From DASQZT01 sp963728965 (GTDB lineage Bacteria > Acidobacteriota > Terriglobia > Bryobacterales > Bryobacteraceae): a stretch of DNA of 64,000 nt. Under the pieces are notes generated by a model. The model made no database searches, had not been told where the DNA came from, and worked only from the letters and a program-made list of their open reading frames with translations. The stretch is from positions 1-64,000 of the forward strand of contig CAVSMH010000009.1 in the NCBI GenBank assembly GCA_963728965.1, given 5' to 3'. Position 1 is the first letter of the stretch, and the number at the start of each line of letters is the position of its first letter. A program made the position numbers and the translations under genes. Shown here in pieces: positions 1 to 7,583 of this stretch.

Positions 1-1533
1 CTTTCCCTGGTGGAGAAGTGGCCGCAGCGCAGAATCGCGCGTCATCTCCACATCGGACGGCACACCCTGGCCAAGTACCTGGACACTCCAGCGCCGCCCC
101 CGAGCCGTCGCGACCGGACCAGCAAGCTGGATACCTTCAAGCCGGCCATCGCCGAGTTTTTGCAGCAGGATCCCAAAGTGCCGGTACAGGTTCTGTTTCA
201 GCGGCTACAAACGCTCAGCTATGACGGCGGCATCACGATCCTCAAGGACTATGTGCAGGCGGTGCGTAAGGACGCCACCCGGCATCGGGCCTACGTGCGC
301 ATGGAGCCTTCGCCTGGCGAACGCTTCGACATTGATTGGGGGCACTTCGGAGCCCTGAACTACAACGGGACGCCGCGCAAGCTATACGCCTTCTGCCTGG
401 TGGAATGCCACAGCCGCAAGATGTACCTGGAGTTCACCCACAGCCAGAGTTTCGAAACCTTCGTGCGCTGCCATATGCATGCCTTCCAGACCCTGGGCGG
501 CTGCGCCCGAGAGTTGTGGTTTGATAATCTCGCCACGGCCGTCGCCGAACACGAAGGCAACCTGGTGCGGTTCAACCCGCGCTTCCTCGCCTTCGCCCGC
601 GAGTACGATTTCATTCCACGTGCCTGTCATGTCGCCGCGGCCTGGGAGAAGGGTAAGGTCGAACGCGCCATCGGATATGTCCGCCAGAACTTCTGGCCCC
701 TACGCTCCTTTGCCGACCTCAGCGACGTCAACTCACAAGCGCGCCGATGGCTTCAGGAAATCGCCAACCGGCGCAAACACCGCGAGACCGGCCAGGCTCC
801 CGATGACCGTTTCCAGCCCGAGTCGCTGCGGCCCTTGCCCGTACTCACACCAGATTACCGCGATATTGCCGAGCCCCTCGTGCACAAAGATCTCCGCCTG
901 ACTTTCGACGGCAATCGTTATTGCGTGCCCCCGCGCTATGTCGGGGACAAGCTTACCGTCAAAGCGGATTCCTCCTCCGTGACCATCTACGACCAGACCC
1001 GCGAGATCGTGAGTTATGCGCGCTGCTGGGAACGCGGCCAAACCTTCGGCGCCGAACGCTTCCAGAAGGAACTCTACGCGCAGATGGCCGCGGCGCAACG
1101 CTCGGCCGCTCAGCAGCGGCTCGTGTTGTTGCTCGGGCCGGTTGCCGAACCGTATCTGAGACAACTCGCCGATACGGATCGCTCCCTGACCCGGCAAGTG
1201 CGCGAACTATTCGAACTAATTCGCGACTACGGCCCGGAAGCGGTCGCCGGCGCGGTGCAGAAAGCCCATGCGGCGCGCGCCTTTGGCGCCGATTACATCG
1301 CGAACATTCTGCGCCAGCAGAATGCGCGGCGCGAGGTGCAGCCGCCGGTGCGCCTCCGCCAACCGGAACTCAATGACCTCGCCACCGACCCGCTCTCGCT
1401 GGCCGGATACGACGCCTTCATCCTGCAATCCCGAAAGGACTCTTGTGACTTCCCTCCATGTGAAACTGAACCAACTCAGCCTGACGACGATGAGCAAGCA
1501 GCTCGACCAGATGATCGCCGACGCCGCGACTAA
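1..1533 (+). CDS. istA: IS21 transposase IstA, 5' truncated by the window edge
   Basis: IstA is the DDE recombinase of IS21 elements and acts with the IstB ATPase in cut-and-paste transposition. The visible 510 codons start at the residue equivalent to about number 13 of the full copy at 4104-5672. An N-terminal helix-turn-helix is followed by the rve catalytic core. The DDE residues lie in FDIDWGHFG, LWFDNLA and WEKGKVERA, and a C-terminal beta-barrel-like region follows. The end overlaps istB by 89 bases in another frame. The protein is identical to copy 2, so it is probably functional if its 5' end is intact outside the window. Confidence 0.95.
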   Translation, partial: LSLVEKWPQRRIARHLHIGRHTLAKYLDTPAPPPSRRDRTSKLDTFKPAIAEFLQQDPKVPVQVLFQRLQTLSYDGGITILKDYVQAVRKDATRHRAYVRMEPSPGERFDIDWGHFGALNYNGTPRKLYAFCLVECHSRKMYLEFTHSQSFETFVRCHMHAFQTLGGCARELWFDNLATAVAEHEGNLVRFNPRFLAFAREYDFIPRACHVAAAWEKGKVERAIGYVRQNFWPLRSFADLSDVNSQARRWLQEIANRRKHRETGQAPDDRFQPESLRPLPVLTPDYRDIAEPLVHKDLRLTFDGNRYCVPPRYVGDKLTVKADSSSVTIYDQTREIVSYARCWERGQTFGAERFQKELYAQMAAAQRSAAQQRLVLLLGPVAEPYLRQLADTDRSLTRQVRELFELIRDYGPEAVAGAVQKAHAARAFGADYIANILRQQNARREVQPPVRLRQPELNDLATDPLSLAGYDAFILQSRKDSCDFPPCETEPTQPDDDEQAARPDDRRRRD

Positions 1534-2197
1534 GAACCTGGGCTTCGCGCAGGCACTGGAAACGCTCACCGATCTGGAACTGGACTCGCGCAACGGCCGC
1601 GCCATCGAGCGACGCTTCCGCATGTCCCGCCTGCATGCCCAGCATTCCATCGACAGCTTCCACTTCAAGCATCACAAGAGCCGCATGGAGTCGAAGAACC
1701 GGATCGTGCGCCTACTCGATCTGGAGTTCCTCCAGAAGGGCACCAGCGTCGTGCTCATCGGCAATCCCGGCGTGGGGAAGACCTTCCTGGCCAAAGTCAT
1801 CGGCTGGCGCGCGTGCCAGGCCAACCAGCGCGTCCTATTCACCACCGCCATGGACATGCTGAACCACCTCAACGCTTCGCAGGTCGATCACTCATTGGTT
1901 CGCAAGCTCCGGGTCTATACCGAGCCGGCACTTTTGATTATCGATGAGCTAGGTTATCTGGCCTTGGATCAGCAAACATCAAATCTGTTTTACCAAGTCA
2001 TCTCGACCCGCCACAGCCAGAAACGTGCCATCGTCATTACGACGAACACAGCGTTTTCCGAGTGGGGCAACATCCTCTACAACACGACGATCGCCACCGC
2101 CATCGTCGATCGACTGGTGGAGAACTCTGAGATCTTCCTGCTCGGCGGCGACAGCCTCCGCAAGGCCAAGAACCCTTCGACACCGCCGGCTGAGTAG
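1445..2197 (+). CDS. istB: IS21 helper ATPase IstB
   Basis: AAA+ ATPase that assists IstA in target capture. Walker A is GNPGVGKTF and Walker B is LLIIDELGYL. At 250 residues it has the usual IstB length. I chose the GTG at 1445 because a GAAAGGA ribosome-binding site lies just upstream and the resulting N-terminus (KLNQLSL...) matches the family's usual start. An in-frame ATG at 1490 is the alternative. The gene overlaps the end of istA, as is common in IS21. Confidence 0.93.
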   Translation: MTSLHVKLNQLSLTTMSKQLDQMIADAATKNLGFAQALETLTDLELDSRNGRAIERRFRMSRLHAQHSIDSFHFKHHKSRMESKNRIVRLLDLEFLQKGTSVVLIGNPGVGKTFLAKVIGWRACQANQRVLFTTAMDMLNHLNASQVDHSLVRKLRVYTEPALLIIDELGYLALDQQTSNLFYQVISTRHSQKRAIVITTNTAFSEWGNILYNTTIATAIVDRLVENSEIFLLGGDSLRKAKNPSTPPAE

Positions 2198-2325
2198 CGT
2201 CGCCGGCCTCGATCATGCGCCGCGCTGTGGCGATATCCCGGTTGGAGGAGTCCACCGGGTAACCCCTCAACGGCGCTGCCAATGGGCGCGGGAGCTCCGG
2301 CTCCCGCACTCAAGTCTTCCCCCCG

Positions 2326-2613
2326 ATGTTCAACTTCAGCGCCAATCACCTGCTCCTGCTCTCGCGGATGGAATACCGCACCTGTGCCGTTCTGCTCATG
2401 AGAGACGACTCAACCCACCGCGTTTATCGGCTCCATGACTTCACCAAATCCCAGACGCCCACACCGGGCCAATACTATTGCGTTTCTGGGAAGGTCAACA
2501 GCGCCGACAAACTCTACCTGGTGATCGAGTCCATCAAGCCAGACACCAAGCACGGCCGATGTTCCACAGTTCCTGCTCACGCTGACGGCGCGGGAGGACG
2601 GTCTATGCTCTGA
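2326..2613 (+). CDS. Small hypothetical protein inside IS21 copy 1
   Basis: A 95-codon frame between istB and the right inverted repeat. The first 70 residues read like a genuine mixed alpha/beta protein (YRTCAVLLMRDDS, GQYYCVSGKVNSADKLYLV), while the tail is low complexity. It is identical in copy 2 (6465-6752), so it travels with the element. I recognise no domain. It could be a non-essential passenger or a chance frame, since the two copies are too alike to test for selection. Confidence 0.45.
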   Translation: MFNFSANHLLLLSRMEYRTCAVLLMRDDSTHRVYRLHDFTKSQTPTPGQYYCVSGKVNSADKLYLVIESIKPDTKHGRCSTVPAHADGAGGRSML

Positions 2614-2829
2614 CACTATCGGCAGGGAAAAACCTCGGCCAATGGCTGCTCGGCTCTCCGGCGGTTGGCGCCGGCGTGTGCCCGCCGGACCGCGTCGCCG
2701 GTTTTGGCAGCACCAAAACCGGCCAAAGTGGTGCCGTTTTATTCCGGCGCTAACACAAAGATTCCCCCAAAGTGAAGAATCTGCCCCTGTTTCTCCTACC
2801 GTAAAACCGTCCTAACCCACTGATTTAAT

Positions 2830-2906
2830 TGGTCGGGGCGGGGCGATTTGAACGCCCGACCCCCTGCGCCCAAGGCAGGTGCGCTACCAGGCTGCGCTAC
2901 GCCCCG
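2830..2906 (-). tRNA. tRNA-Pro (anticodon UGG)
   Basis: Read on the minus strand, the gene folds as a cloverleaf. The acceptor stem is CGGGGCG/CGCCCCG, the D-arm has AGCGCAGCCTGGTAGCGC, and the anticodon stem CCTGC/GCAGG encloses loop CTTGGGC with anticodon TGG. The T-arm is GGGCG-TTCAAAT-CGCCC. Discriminator A is followed by an encoded CCA at 2830-2832. Length is 77 nt including CCA. It sits 102 bp from the end of a broken tyrosine integrase gene. Confidence 0.95.
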
Positions 2907-2981
2907 ACATTTGCTGCTTCTCTGATTCTAAAACACTTTCACGAGCACAGCCTAACCCATACGACGCCCAAAAGGGCCGTA

Positions 2982-3034
2982 CTGTGCCAAAACTGTGCCA
3001 AAACCCCATCAGCTGACCTTTTCTGTGCCAAAAC
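2982..3034. repeat. Three direct repeats CTGTGCCAAAAC, possible integrase arm sites
   Basis: CTGTGCCAAAAC occurs at 2982-2993, 2993-3004 and 3023-3034, between the tRNA-Pro gene and the 3' end of the integrase. Short direct repeats next to an integrase and its attachment site are typical of arm-type integrase binding sites. The function is inferred from position only. Confidence 0.5.
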
Positions 3035-3410
3035 CCGGACCGGACTCATTGGCGCGCCGGTTCAACTTCTCCAAGGCCTCACGCTTCATCTGCGAGTACT
3101 TCTTAAAGACCTTGGCGTCACCCTGACGCAACAACTGGGTGCCCCACTCGTCCGCAACACCACCTGCGCTCAGACGTGTTGCATAAGTAGAGCGCAGATC
3201 GTAGATCCGGAAGTAGCGAACGCCAGCCCTCCTCAGCGTAGCATGCCACACGGTTTTCAGAGCCTTCTGATGGCCGTCCGCGTTCTCCTCGCTTGGGAGC
3301 AGCCACTCGCCCTTTCCCGCGAGCGCAGGGCTGATTCCGGAAGGCTTCCACTGCCAACGGAGTCAACGGCACCTCGGCGATGCCATTCGGCGTTTTTGAG
3401 TCGGGGATCC
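3009..3410 (-). pseudogene. Tyrosine integrase, C-terminal fragment (split by IS21)
   Basis: Carries the catalytic C-terminus of a phage-type integrase: an RSTYATRL segment, then LLRQGDAKVFKKYSQMK with the presumed nucleophile tyrosine. Residues next to the IS21 junction (DSKTPNGIAEVPLTPLAVEA) directly continue the fragment ending NNALVWIP on the other side of the element (6895-7540). A one-base frameshift near 3340 separates this start from the catalytic part, where GKGEWLLPSEEN continues in a second frame. The gene is therefore dead twice over. It probably belonged to an island or prophage inserted near tRNA-Pro. Confidence 0.9.
3403..3410. repeat. Target site duplication GGGGATCC (left) of IS21 copy 2
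   Basis: GGGGATCC immediately precedes the left end TGTTAG and recurs at 6895-6902 immediately after the right end CTAACA. An 8-bp duplication is within the known IS21 range. Confidence 0.93.
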
Positions 3411-3461
3411 TGTTAGGGCCGGTGAGAAATGGCGCCATTTTGGCCGGTTTTGGTCGGCGCC
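3411..3461 (+). repeat. Left inverted repeat of IS21 copy 2
   Basis: Begins TGTTAGGGCCGG and contains TTTTGGCCGGTTTTGG. It pairs with the reverse complement of 6844-6894. Confidence 0.9.
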
Positions 3462-3565
3462 AGCGGCGCCAGTGCTGTTGAGGGACCCATTGGCGAGGAC
3501 GCGGTAAGAACTCTACACCAGACTCTATATCGTCTCCGGCGCCGACGGATCTGCTTTCCTCAAGG

Positions 3566-4051
3566 TTGGGCACCAAACATACCTCGGAGGAAGTGATTTT
3601 CCCGCCACGCTGCTGCCCGTATTGCCAGCAAGCCTTCCAACCTTCCAAACACCGTCCCGACCAAGCCGTCTGCAGTCGGTCCGCGTGTCAGGCCAGGCGG
3701 CATAACGAGTATCGGCGCAAGAAGTGCCTGACTGATCCTGAATACGCTCAAGTGATCTGCGACAGCCGGCGGAAGTGGCGTGAAGCTCATCCAGACTATC
3801 AGAAGAATTACCGGCTGACCCATCCCGATGCGGCCGCCCGCAACCGTCAGCAGCAGCACCAACGCGATCAGAAACGGCGCGTCGGTCTTCTTGTAAAGAA
3901 CACCTTGGTTCTTGATCTAAAGCATTCAGCCGCCGAGGTCTGGCTGGTCGGCCCCTTGGCGGGAGATCTTGTAAAGAACACCCTGGTTTCTTCCAAACTC
4001 CTGATTTTGCAGGCTCCCTCCCCGGCGATGGCCCCATCCGCGGAATCTTGA
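3566..4051 (+). CDS. IS21-associated putative zinc-finger protein
   Basis: 161 codons from a TTG start. The N-terminal half has CCPYC, VCSRSAC and many basic residues (QARRHNEYRRKKC, RRKWREAHPDYQKNYR), a likely treble-clef or zinc-ribbon nucleic-acid-binding module. From memory, similar small Cys-rich proteins occur upstream of some IS21 transposases, but I name no family. The last third is unlike the rest and overlaps spaced DNA repeats, so the true protein may be shorter or the end altered. A GTG at 3591 behind GGAGGA is an alternative start. It may regulate transposition or bind the element's ends. Confidence 0.55.
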   Translation: MGTKHTSEEVIFPPRCCPYCQQAFQPSKHRPDQAVCSRSACQARRHNEYRRKKCLTDPEYAQVICDSRRKWREAHPDYQKNYRLTHPDAAARNRQQQHQRDQKRRVGLLVKNTLVLDLKHSAAEVWLVGPLAGDLVKNTLVSSKLLILQAPSPAMAPSAES

Positions 4052-4062
4052 AAAGAACATCG
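3891..4062 (+). repeat. Three spaced repeats TTGTAAAGAACACC upstream of istA
   Basis: TTGTAAAGAACACC is at 3891-3904 and 3969-3982, and the variant TTGAAAAGAACATC is at 4048-4061. Starts are 78 and 79 bp apart. The last copy is about 40 bp before the istA start. Regular spacing at an IS21 left end suggests transposase binding sites (IS21 ends carry multiple internal repeats) or promoter elements. Confidence 0.6.
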
Positions 4063-4103
4063 TCATGGTCTTTTGTTCGCACCGCGTTTATAAAAGGGTT
4101 GGC

Positions 4104-5672
4104 ATGCTCAGCCCGGAACAGATCAACGAGATTCACCGCCTTTCCCTGGTGGAGAAGTGGCCGCAGCGCAGAATCGCGCGTCATCTCCACATCGGACGGC
4201 ACACCCTGGCCAAGTACCTGGACACTCCAGCGCCGCCCCCGAGCCGTCGCGACCGGACCAGCAAGCTGGATACCTTCAAGCCGGCCATCGCCGAGTTTTT
4301 GCAGCAGGATCCCAAAGTGCCGGTACAGGTTCTGTTTCAGCGGCTACAAACGCTCAGCTATGACGGCGGCATCACGATCCTCAAGGACTATGTGCAGGCG
4401 GTGCGTAAGGACGCCACCCGGCATCGGGCCTACGTGCGCATGGAGCCTTCGCCTGGCGAACGCTTCGACATTGATTGGGGGCACTTCGGAGCCCTGAACT
4501 ACAACGGGACGCCGCGCAAGCTATACGCCTTCTGCCTGGTGGAATGCCACAGCCGCAAGATGTACCTGGAGTTCACCCACAGCCAGAGTTTCGAAACCTT
4601 CGTGCGCTGCCATATGCATGCCTTCCAGACCCTGGGCGGCTGCGCCCGAGAGTTGTGGTTTGATAATCTCGCCACGGCCGTCGCCGAACACGAAGGCAAC
4701 CTGGTGCGGTTCAACCCGCGCTTCCTCGCCTTCGCCCGCGAGTACGATTTCATTCCACGTGCCTGTCATGTCGCCGCGGCCTGGGAGAAGGGTAAGGTCG
4801 AACGCGCCATCGGATATGTCCGCCAGAACTTCTGGCCCCTACGCTCCTTTGCCGACCTCAGCGACGTCAACTCACAAGCGCGCCGATGGCTTCAGGAAAT
4901 CGCCAACCGGCGCAAACACCGCGAGACCGGCCAGGCTCCCGATGACCGTTTCCAGCCCGAGTCGCTGCGGCCCTTGCCCGTACTCACACCAGATTACCGC
5001 GATATTGCCGAGCCCCTCGTGCACAAAGATCTCCGCCTGACTTTCGACGGCAATCGTTATTGCGTGCCCCCGCGCTATGTCGGGGACAAGCTTACCGTCA
5101 AAGCGGATTCCTCCTCCGTGACCATCTACGACCAGACCCGCGAGATCGTGAGTTATGCGCGCTGCTGGGAACGCGGCCAAACCTTCGGCGCCGAACGCTT
5201 CCAGAAGGAACTCTACGCGCAGATGGCCGCGGCGCAACGCTCGGCCGCTCAGCAGCGGCTCGTGTTGTTGCTCGGGCCGGTTGCCGAACCGTATCTGAGA
5301 CAACTCGCCGATACGGATCGCTCCCTGACCCGGCAAGTGCGCGAACTATTCGAACTAATTCGCGACTACGGCCCGGAAGCGGTCGCCGGCGCGGTGCAGA
5401 AAGCCCATGCGGCGCGCGCCTTTGGCGCCGATTACATCGCGAACATTCTGCGCCAGCAGAATGCGCGGCGCGAGGTGCAGCCGCCGGTGCGCCTCCGCCA
5501 ACCGGAACTCAATGACCTCGCCACCGACCCGCTCTCGCTGGCCGGATACGACGCCTTCATCCTGCAATCCCGAAAGGACTCTTGTGACTTCCCTCCATGT
5601 GAAACTGAACCAACTCAGCCTGACGACGATGAGCAAGCAGCTCGACCAGATGATCGCCGACGCCGCGACTAA
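4104..5672 (+). CDS. istA: IS21 transposase IstA, complete
   Basis: A 522-residue DDE transposase. I chose the ATG at 4104 (MLSPEQINEIHRLS) because IstA proteins usually begin just before such a helix-turn-helix (EKWPQRRIARHLHIGRHTLAKYL). The rve core carries the DDE residues in FDIDWGHFG, LWFDNLA and WEKGKVERA. A longer in-frame start at 4065 has no family support. The 3' end overlaps istB, implying coupled expression. Confidence 0.95.
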   Translation: MLSPEQINEIHRLSLVEKWPQRRIARHLHIGRHTLAKYLDTPAPPPSRRDRTSKLDTFKPAIAEFLQQDPKVPVQVLFQRLQTLSYDGGITILKDYVQAVRKDATRHRAYVRMEPSPGERFDIDWGHFGALNYNGTPRKLYAFCLVECHSRKMYLEFTHSQSFETFVRCHMHAFQTLGGCARELWFDNLATAVAEHEGNLVRFNPRFLAFAREYDFIPRACHVAAAWEKGKVERAIGYVRQNFWPLRSFADLSDVNSQARRWLQEIANRRKHRETGQAPDDRFQPESLRPLPVLTPDYRDIAEPLVHKDLRLTFDGNRYCVPPRYVGDKLTVKADSSSVTIYDQTREIVSYARCWERGQTFGAERFQKELYAQMAAAQRSAAQQRLVLLLGPVAEPYLRQLADTDRSLTRQVRELFELIRDYGPEAVAGAVQKAHAARAFGADYIANILRQQNARREVQPPVRLRQPELNDLATDPLSLAGYDAFILQSRKDSCDFPPCETEPTQPDDDEQAARPDDRRRRD

Positions 5673-6336
5673 GAACCTGGGCTTCGCGCAGGCACTGGAA
5701 ACGCTCACCGATCTGGAACTGGACTCGCGCAACGGCCGCGCCATCGAGCGACGCTTCCGCATGTCCCGCCTGCATGCCCAGCATTCCATCGACAGCTTCC
5801 ACTTCAAGCATCACAAGAGCCGCATGGAGTCGAAGAACCGGATCGTGCGCCTACTCGATCTGGAGTTCCTCCAGAAGGGCACCAGCGTCGTGCTCATCGG
5901 CAATCCCGGCGTGGGGAAGACCTTCCTGGCCAAAGTCATCGGCTGGCGCGCGTGCCAGGCCAACCAGCGCGTCCTATTCACCACCGCCATGGACATGCTG
6001 AACCACCTCAACGCTTCGCAGGTCGATCACTCATTGGTTCGCAAGCTCCGGGTCTATACCGAGCCGGCACTTTTGATTATCGATGAGCTAGGTTATCTGG
6101 CCTTGGATCAGCAAACATCAAATCTGTTTTACCAAGTCATCTCGACCCGCCACAGCCAGAAACGTGCCATCGTCATTACGACGAACACAGCGTTTTCCGA
6201 GTGGGGCAACATCCTCTACAACACGACGATCGCCACCGCCATCGTCGATCGACTGGTGGAGAACTCTGAGATCTTCCTGCTCGGCGGCGACAGCCTCCGC
6301 AAGGCCAAGAACCCTTCGACACCGCCGGCTGAGTAG
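5584..6336 (+). CDS. istB: IS21 helper ATPase IstB, complete
   Basis: Identical to the copy at 1445-2197: Walker A GNPGVGKTF, Walker B LLIIDELGYL, 250 residues, GTG start behind GAAAGGA. It works with the upstream IstA, with which it overlaps by 89 bases. Confidence 0.94.
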   Translation: MTSLHVKLNQLSLTTMSKQLDQMIADAATKNLGFAQALETLTDLELDSRNGRAIERRFRMSRLHAQHSIDSFHFKHHKSRMESKNRIVRLLDLEFLQKGTSVVLIGNPGVGKTFLAKVIGWRACQANQRVLFTTAMDMLNHLNASQVDHSLVRKLRVYTEPALLIIDELGYLALDQQTSNLFYQVISTRHSQKRAIVITTNTAFSEWGNILYNTTIATAIVDRLVENSEIFLLGGDSLRKAKNPSTPPAE

Positions 6337-6464
6337 CGTCGCCGGCCTCGATCATGCGCCGCGCTGTGGCGATATCCCGGTTGGAGGAGTCCACCGGGTA
6401 ACCCCTCAACGGCGCTGCCAATGGGCGCGGGAGCTCCGGCTCCCGCACTCAAGTCTTCCCCCCG

Positions 6465-6752
6465 ATGTTCAACTTCAGCGCCAATCACCTGCTCCTGCTC
6501 TCGCGGATGGAATACCGCACCTGTGCCGTTCTGCTCATGAGAGACGACTCAACCCACCGCGTTTATCGGCTCCATGACTTCACCAAATCCCAGACGCCCA
6601 CACCGGGCCAATACTATTGCGTTTCTGGGAAGGTCAACAGCGCCGACAAACTCTACCTGGTGATCGAGTCCATCAAGCCAGACACCAAGCACGGCCGATG
6701 TTCCACAGTTCCTGCTCACGCTGACGGCGCGGGAGGACGGTCTATGCTCTGA
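6465..6752 (+). CDS. Small hypothetical protein inside IS21 copy 2
   Basis: Same 95-codon frame as at 2326-2613, starting 128 bases after istB. No domain recognised. Retention in both copies shows only that it belongs to the element. Confidence 0.45.
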   Translation: MFNFSANHLLLLSRMEYRTCAVLLMRDDSTHRVYRLHDFTKSQTPTPGQYYCVSGKVNSADKLYLVIESIKPDTKHGRCSTVPAHADGAGGRSML

Positions 6753-6843
6753 CACTATCGGCAGGGAAAAACCTCGGCCAATGGCTGCTCGGCTCTCCGG
6801 CGGTTGGCGCCGGCGTGTGCCCGCCGGACCGCGTCGCCGGTTT

Positions 6844-6894
6844 TGGCAGCACCAAAACCGGCCAAAGTGGTGCCGTTTTATTCCGGCGCTAACA
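6844..6894 (-). repeat. Right inverted repeat of IS21 copy 2
   Basis: Ends in GCGCTAACA. Its reverse complement begins TGTTAGCGCCGG and contains CTTTGGCCGGTTTTGG, matching the left end. The same repeat closes copy 1 at 2705-2755. Confidence 0.9.
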
Positions 6895-6902
6895 GGGGAT
6901 CC
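6895..6902. repeat. Target site duplication GGGGATCC (right) of IS21 copy 2
   Basis: Matches 3403-3410. Removing the IS21 and one duplication restores the integrase frame across ...VWIP/DSKT.... Confidence 0.93.
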
Positions 6903-7540
6903 AGACGAGCGCGTTGTTGATGTCCACCTGCTCCTTCTTGATCGCCATGAGTTCCTTGTAGACGCGGAGGTCGGCTTCGGTGATGATCCGGATGACGTTC
7001 CGCAAGTATTCAGGCGCTTGGAGTTCGATCTGCTGCTGCTCGGACCAGGTCATGTAGTGCGGCCGAAACATGCCCTTCACCTTTACGGGGAACTCGACAC
7101 CGAAACACCGATTGGCAGGCAACAGCTTCTTCCGAACGGCTACGCTGAGAATCCTCCTTAACACCCTCAGTTCCTGATGAACCGTAGCCGGCTTCAGCTT
7201 GTCGCGCTCAACGAAACCCTCCTTTGTTTTGACGCGGACGCGTTGCTGCAATCTCCGGCGCAAGTGGATCTCGATGCCGTCCGCCGTGATTTCCGCGAGT
7301 TTCATTTCGCCAAACGCCTCGCCGAGATGGAGGACGCCGCGCTCATTCGCTTCGTGGGTCTTCGCTGCACGGATTGGGGGCTTGGAGTAGTTTTCCAGGA
7401 AGAACGCAGCCCACTCACGAAAGACCAGTTGCTCGCCTTTTCCGAACAATCTCGAGGATTCGCTCATCGCGCGCCTGCAGTCGCTCGCGCAAGCGTTTCT
7501 GCGCTTCGTCCCAATCTGCGGATTCCGGGGGATGGCGATC
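6895..7540 (-). pseudogene. Tyrosine integrase, N-terminal fragment (split by IS21)
   Basis: Minus-strand N-terminal half of the integrase whose C-terminus is at 3009-3410. An ATG at 7467 opens a 190-codon frame with a SAM-like core-binding domain (KLKPATVHQELRVLRRILSV) and the start of the catalytic domain (ITEADLRVYKELMAIKKEQ). Upstream in another frame, DWDEAQKRLRERLQARDERI looks like the genuine N-terminus, so a further frameshift lies near 7440. The C-terminal end is cut by IS21. Confidence 0.87.
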
Positions 7541-7583
7541 AGCGTTCCGAACTGATGTCGATCACGATTCCGAAGTGATGCCG

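Larger units (their letters stand above)
1..2755 (+). mobile_element. IS21-family element, copy 1 (left end outside window)
   Basis: Everything from base 1 to 2755 recurs at 4140-6894 (offset 4139), and the encoded proteins are identical. Contents are istA (5' end missing), istB and a 95-codon reading frame. The right inverted repeat ends in CTAACA at 2755, after which the two copies diverge (CAAAGATT here, GGGGATCC in copy 2). That fixes the right boundary. The left end and the target duplication of this copy cannot be seen. Confidence 0.93.
3411..6894 (+). mobile_element. Complete IS21-family element, copy 2 (3484 bp)
   Basis: Bounded by imperfect inverted repeats of about 50 bp that share TGTTAG, GCCGG, AAA and the 14-base core TTGGCCGGTTTTGG. 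It is flanked by the 8-bp duplication GGGGATCC. Gene order is a zinc-finger accessory frame, istA, istB and a 95-codon frame. It lies inside a tyrosine integrase gene. Its near identity with copy 1, 0.65 kb away, implies recent transposition or gene conversion. Confidence 0.95.

Noticed and set aside
2830..2906. tRNA-Pro as the proven attachment site of the broken integrase
   Set aside because: The integrase is on the 5' side and no partial tRNA copy is visible; kept only as a possibility.
1..6894. Composite transposon made by the two IS21 copies
   Set aside because: The outer end and duplication of copy 1 are outside the window, and copy 2 has its own matched 8-bp duplication, so it inserted independently.
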